This document shows positions 59,859 through 64,000 of a DNA stretch of 64,000 nt, piece by piece. Source of the DNA: Symbiodinium natans (lineage: Eukaryota > Sar > Dinophyceae > Suessiales > Symbiodiniaceae). A program made the position numbers and the translations under genes. Under the pieces are notes generated by a model. It was not told the origin of the DNA. It ran no database searches and saw only the letters and a program-made list of their open reading frames with translations. Each line of letters opens with the position of its first letter. Position 1 is the stretch's first letter. Location: positions 246,494 to 310,493 of the forward strand of contig CAJNDS010002704.1 of NCBI GenBank assembly GCA_905221605.1, given 5' to 3'.

Positions 59859-62708
59859 GAAAAATTCACCTGGCTCAAGTCTCGGCTCAACCCCGGTGGG
59901 GTGCGCAGGTAGTGAGCTGTTCGGTGGCCTGGAGGCTGTACCTAAGGGTGGGCTCCAACAGGACTCAAACCGAAACCACTGTGTTTGCTCGGTAGTTCTG
60001 CCAGCCACATAGCTGCCTGTGTACGGCCTCGCCGAGTGCTGAGGGAACTTTCGACCTCGCTGCTGAGGGTGTTGTCGGCCTCGCATAAGCTGAGGATTGT
60101 GGAAAGTCTTCGGCCTCGCTCGGAGGGACAACATAGTTCGGCCTCACCACGGTTGAGGGAAACACCTCCTGGAACTGAGGTGCAAGAAGATAGCAGACCT
60201 GTGCGAGCGAAGAGGGTTCCGAGGCCTTAACTTCCTTTGTTGGAACAGGGCCCCGTCTCAACCGCAGATTTCCGCTCGTGGGCTATCGGCGACCAGAGTG
60301 GCCGTCCACAGTGCCCTGGACAGTGTGCCACACGCCAAAGAGACTTGCTGCAAGGCAGACGGAGAGCGACGGACCATGCCGGCAATTGCGTGCTGTGTAT
60401 TTGCATGGTCACACCAGGGGCGTCGTGAAGGGCTTTTCCTGGAACTGTCGCAGTCATATCGTATCCACTTTGTCCGTCGCACCAGGAGAGGCAACATAGC
60501 CTGGGGCAGCTGTGGGAATTGGAATGTCCAAAGAAGCCTGAATGCAGCTAACCTCCACCTGCAGCTCCGGGATTTCCGATGCTGTGAGGATGCGAGGCTT
60601 TGGAACATCGATTTCTATGTCGATCCCACAAACCCATCCCTGATGATTGATGGCAGCGGACGTGAAATCAGGTACCTGGGTAGGCTGGTGATTATGGTGT
60701 ATGGCCCTGATGTGTCGAGAAGGATGCTGGCCTTGTCGGAAGATGATGAGGAATGGATGCTCCTTTGAGGTGATGAAACGTCGCCGGCCAGTAACCAGGC
60801 AAGTGAAAGTGGATTGAATTGCGAGCACAGCCTCGCCATTAAGGGCCATGTGAGGGCAAACCCGAATGCAGGCTTAGCTTGCCGGAATGAGGGTGATCAA
60901 CATACCCTCGCAGCACAATGCTTTCAGAACCCGTGAAACCAGCGGGGATGCCATGTGAGGCTATGCAAGGGCAGTTTCGGCCTCGCTATGCTGGAGTAAA
61001 GGTTCGGCCTCGCCTCGGCTGAGGGAATGGATGGTTCGGCCTCGCCAAGGCTGAGGAACAACAGAAGGGTTGCGAAAACGCCTCGCTGATGAAGAAGGTG
61101 CATGTTGTTCCGGCCTCGCATCAGCTGAGGGAAGAATGATGGAATGGGCAGGCCGGGCACTTATTGGTCTGCCGGAATTGAGTCTGGGAGACTCTGGAAG
61201 CACTGCATGCAGCTTGGACGGCTGATGCTACTGGGCGCAAAGCGGTAAAGCAGCTTGAAGCATAGACTCCGCGGTGCCGGTGTGTCGGAGCAATTGATAG
61301 GTACAACCGCAGCCCAGCAGTGCTCAATCAAACAAAGCAACATTCGGCCTCGACTTTGGTCTGAGGGAATGTGAGCTATAAAGTGCAAACTCCAGAATAT
61401 GGATGAGGGACACTGGCCAGGCATGGAGACCAGCAAAGGGCAGGTACCAGCATTGCACTGGAGAAGCCTCGAGTCCCAATGGCAGTGAACTTTGTGGTGA
61501 GGAATACGTCGACTGGTAAGTAAGTGCGAGAAAGCCAGGGCGATTCTGGGGAGAACAGCAAGGCACGGTTAGTAAGTGCGAGAGCACCGGAGCTGCTGAG
61601 AACCCTGGATTAGCCGGGACGTACTCCGTGGAGGATTCGTTGTCACTGCTTTCAGAAATGCCCACAAGGACCAAGCATGCAGCTAAACCGTGGTCGCAGA
61701 GTGGGCCTCACTTCGGTTGAGGGAAATCGACTCCCAAGTGAGAGTATGGAGTTTTGGTGGCAAACAAGAGAGCCAGCCGACTGTCTTTGGAACAATGGCT
61801 ACGGCTGGATGAGAATGTCAAGTCTCACAATGGATAGCGGCCTCGTACATAATATCCTCACAGGCAGGGTGGGTTTGACCTGGTTGTCGGCACCTTGCCC
61901 GGCCCCCTGTCAGGCGCCTGTACCGGCCACCTGTTGAAGGTGTGTGGCGTGGGGTCACCGGTGCGTAGCGGCGATTTCGGTCGCTTAGCGTCCTCCAGCC
62001 TAAAAAGGGGTATGATTGGGCAGGTACTTCACCTGTTCCTCCTGCTTGGCTCGTGTTGGAGATGTGTGAATCGAGGGCATGGATCCGTCAAGGTGAGATG
62101 ACGAGAAAGTGCAGAATTGGGCCTCAATCAATATGGAACGGTCTATGGGGATTGACCACCCCGCTGGTAGAGGGATAGCGGCCTCTGAGAATCGGAGGGC
62201 ATGGATCACCTCCCGGCAAAAGCCACAGGAAGTATGCCCTGTGCATGCAAGAGGCAGCCACCGTAACCAGAGTCCATGAAGCCTCGGGCCATGACCTGGT
62301 TTGAAGACATGTCCGGCCTCACTACGGTTGAGGGGTGTGGATGGAAGCACTCAGGACATGCAATGAGACTCGTAGAACGAGCATCTGGGTCTACAGGAAT
62401 TGACCTCCATTCGGTTGAGGGATAGCGACCTCCACGAACGAGGGCATGGATCACCTCCCGAATAGACAACACAGAGAATGTGCAAGCATACAGGCAATTT
62501 GCCTTGGCCAAAGTCTTCAAGCCAATGGCAACGACTTGGTCAAAACGACATTCCGGCCTCACTTCGGTTGAGGGTAGCGGTACGTCAAAACCGAGGACAA
62601 GGAATGAGAGGGGGAACTTACCGCAGTTTCACCCCACAGTTTTAGTAAGCTTTTGTTTCACTTGAACCCACAGCCCCTTCGGGTGGCTACGCCTCGCAGC
62701 GTGCAGAC
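59859..62708 (+). mobile_element. Element F, copy F2 (non-autonomous)
   Basis: 2,850 bp, near-identical to F1 with small indels (for example GTGGAAAAAGT versus GTGGAAAGT near 60110; one G missing in the hairpin near 61052). Same hairpins, ORF and tail. Confidence 0.85.
60376..60768 (+). CDS. Element F protein, copy in F2
   Basis: Same 130-residue protein as at 57519-57911; apart from silent or upstream changes I see no difference from the ATG on. Intact. Confidence 0.55.
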   Translation: MPAIACCVFAWSHQGRREGLFLELSQSYRIHFVRRTRRGNIAWGSCGNWNVQRSLNAANLHLQLRDFRCCEDARLWNIDFYVDPTNPSLMIDGSGREIRYLGRLVIMVYGPDVSRRMLALSEDDEEWMLL

Positions 62709-64000
62709 GAAAGTTCCTGTCTGGCTCAAGTCTCGGCTCAACCCCGGTGGGGTGCGCAGGTAGTGAGCTGTTCGGTGGCCTGGAGGCTGTACCTAAGGGT
62801 GGGCTCCAACAGGACTCAAACCGAAACCACTGTGTTTGCTCGGTAGTTCTGCCAGCCACATAGCTGCCTGTGTACGGCCTCGCCGAGTGCTGAGGGAACT
62901 TTCGACCTCGCTGCTGAGGGTGTTGTCGGCCTCGCATAAGCTGAGGATTGTGGAAAGTCTTCGGCCTCGCTCGGAGGGACAACATAGTTCGGCCTCACCA
63001 CGGTTGAGGGAAACACCTACTGGAACTGAGGTGCAAGAAGATAGCAGACCTGTGCGAGCGAAGAGGGTTCCGAGGCCTTAACTTCCTTTGTTGGAACAGG
63101 GCCCCGTCTCAACCGCAGATTTCCGCTCGTGGGCTATCGGCGACCAGAGTGGCCGTCCACAGTGCCCTGGACAGTGTGCCACACGCCAAAGAGACTTGCT
63201 GCAAGGCAGACGGAGAGCGACGGACCATGCCGGCAATTGCGTGCTGTGTATTTGCATGGTCACACCAGGGGCGTCGTGAAGGGTCTTTTCCTGGAAACTG
63301 TCCGCAGTCAATCGTATCCCTTTGTCTCGTAGCACCAAGGGAGAGGAACTAGCGGGCAGCTGTGGGGAAGTTGGAATGTCCAAAGAAAGCCGCGGAATGC
63401 AGCTAACCTCCACCTGCAGCTCCGGGATATTTCCGATGCGTGAGGATGCGAGGCTTTTTGAACATCGATGTCTATGTGCGATTTCTCCCCCAAACCCATC
63501 CCTGATGATTGTATGCAGCGAGTGAAATCAGGTACCTGGGTAGGTGGTTGTTATTGTGTATGGCCCTGATGTGTCGAGAAGGATGCTGGCCTTGTCGGAA
63601 GATGATGAGGAATGGATGCTCCTTTGAGGTGATGGAATGTCGCCGGCCAGTAACCAGGCAAGTGGAAGTGGATTGAATTGCGAGCACAGCCTCGCCACTA
63701 AGGGCCATGTGAGGGCAAACCCGAATGCAGGCTTAGCTTGCCGGAATGAGGGTGATCAACATACCCTCGCAGAACAATGCTTTCAGAACCGTGAAACCAG
63801 CGGAGATGCCATGTGAGGCTATGCAAGGGCAGTTTCGGCCTCGCTATGCTGGAGCAAAGGTTCGGCCTCGCCGGGCTAAGGGAATGGATGGTTCGGCCTC
63901 GCCACGGCTGAGGGAACAACAGAAGGGTTGCGAAAACGCCTCGCTGATGAAGAACGGTGCATGAAGTTCCGGCCTCGCTTCAGCTGAGGGAAGAATGATG
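62709..64000 (+). mobile_element. Element F, copy F3, cut by the window end
   Basis: The junction motif is degenerate (GAAAGTTCCTGTCTG) but the leader and body match F1/F2. Between about 63285 and 63560 it has a burst of small indels absent from the flanking parts of the same copy. Confidence 0.85.
63227..63627 (+). pseudogene. Element F protein, broken copy in F3
   Basis: Begins like F1/F2 (MPAIACCVFAWSHQGRREG) but at least six small insertions and deletions between 63285 and 63560 destroy the frame; the last codons before the original TGA (63625) are again conserved. Confidence 0.75.

Overview
The window looks like dinoflagellate nuclear DNA, most likely Symbiodiniaceae. Reasons: retroelement-packed DNA; a 48-bp minisatellite that reads as 16-residue LPGSLQSLSFG-type repeats; element 5' ends that match the 3' end of the dinoflagellate spliced leader; no operons, tRNAs or rRNAs. 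This is inference from sequence only.

Layout. Positions 336-1256 (minus strand) hold the one clear host gene, a cytosolic 5'-nucleotidase III-like enzyme. Positions 1300-8354 are gene-poor and rich in simple repeats, including a cluster of 14-16 bp palindromes and degenerate telomere-like DNA. Positions 8355-17814 are a Ty1/copia retrotransposon: a likely 5' LTR, a primer-binding site, a frameshifted gag start, then one 2,754-codon open frame. That frame contains a second, 616-codon ORF in another frame. The copia 3' LTR is missing.

From 17815 to the window end lies a head-to-tail, same-strand array of at least twelve retroelement units. Every unit boundary falls on the same 14-bp motif GAAAAATTCACCTG (degenerate only at 62709). 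Order: D0 (17815), 5'-truncated A (19941), full LINE-A (21517), 5'-truncated F (29931), LINE-B (30433), LINE-C (41950), D1 (50290), D2 (52420), E (54552), F1 (57000), F2 (59859), F3 (62709, cut by the window). The simplest reading is that unrelated or distantly related non-LTR elements all target this motif and duplicate it on insertion, so each insertion creates a new landing site.

How the parts work together. LINE-A, -B and -C each encode ORF1 (N-terminal zinc-ribbon-like Cys cluster, coiled coil, RS-rich end) followed in the same frame, after exactly one stop codon, by ORF2 (AP-like endonuclease, reverse transcriptase, Cys/His knuckle, RNase H). LINE-A and LINE-C carry a third ORF with the pattern of a protein-kinase fold. 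D, E and F lack RT. D and F share the 36-nt 3' tail of LINE-C and probably use its RT; E and F carry a related small ORF of unknown function. C, D and F transcripts are studded with short hairpins whose stems covary between copies, and D, E and F carry a second covarying hairpin with a conserved loop. These RNA motifs, the shared target, the in-frame stop and the kinase-like ORF are the most novel aspects.
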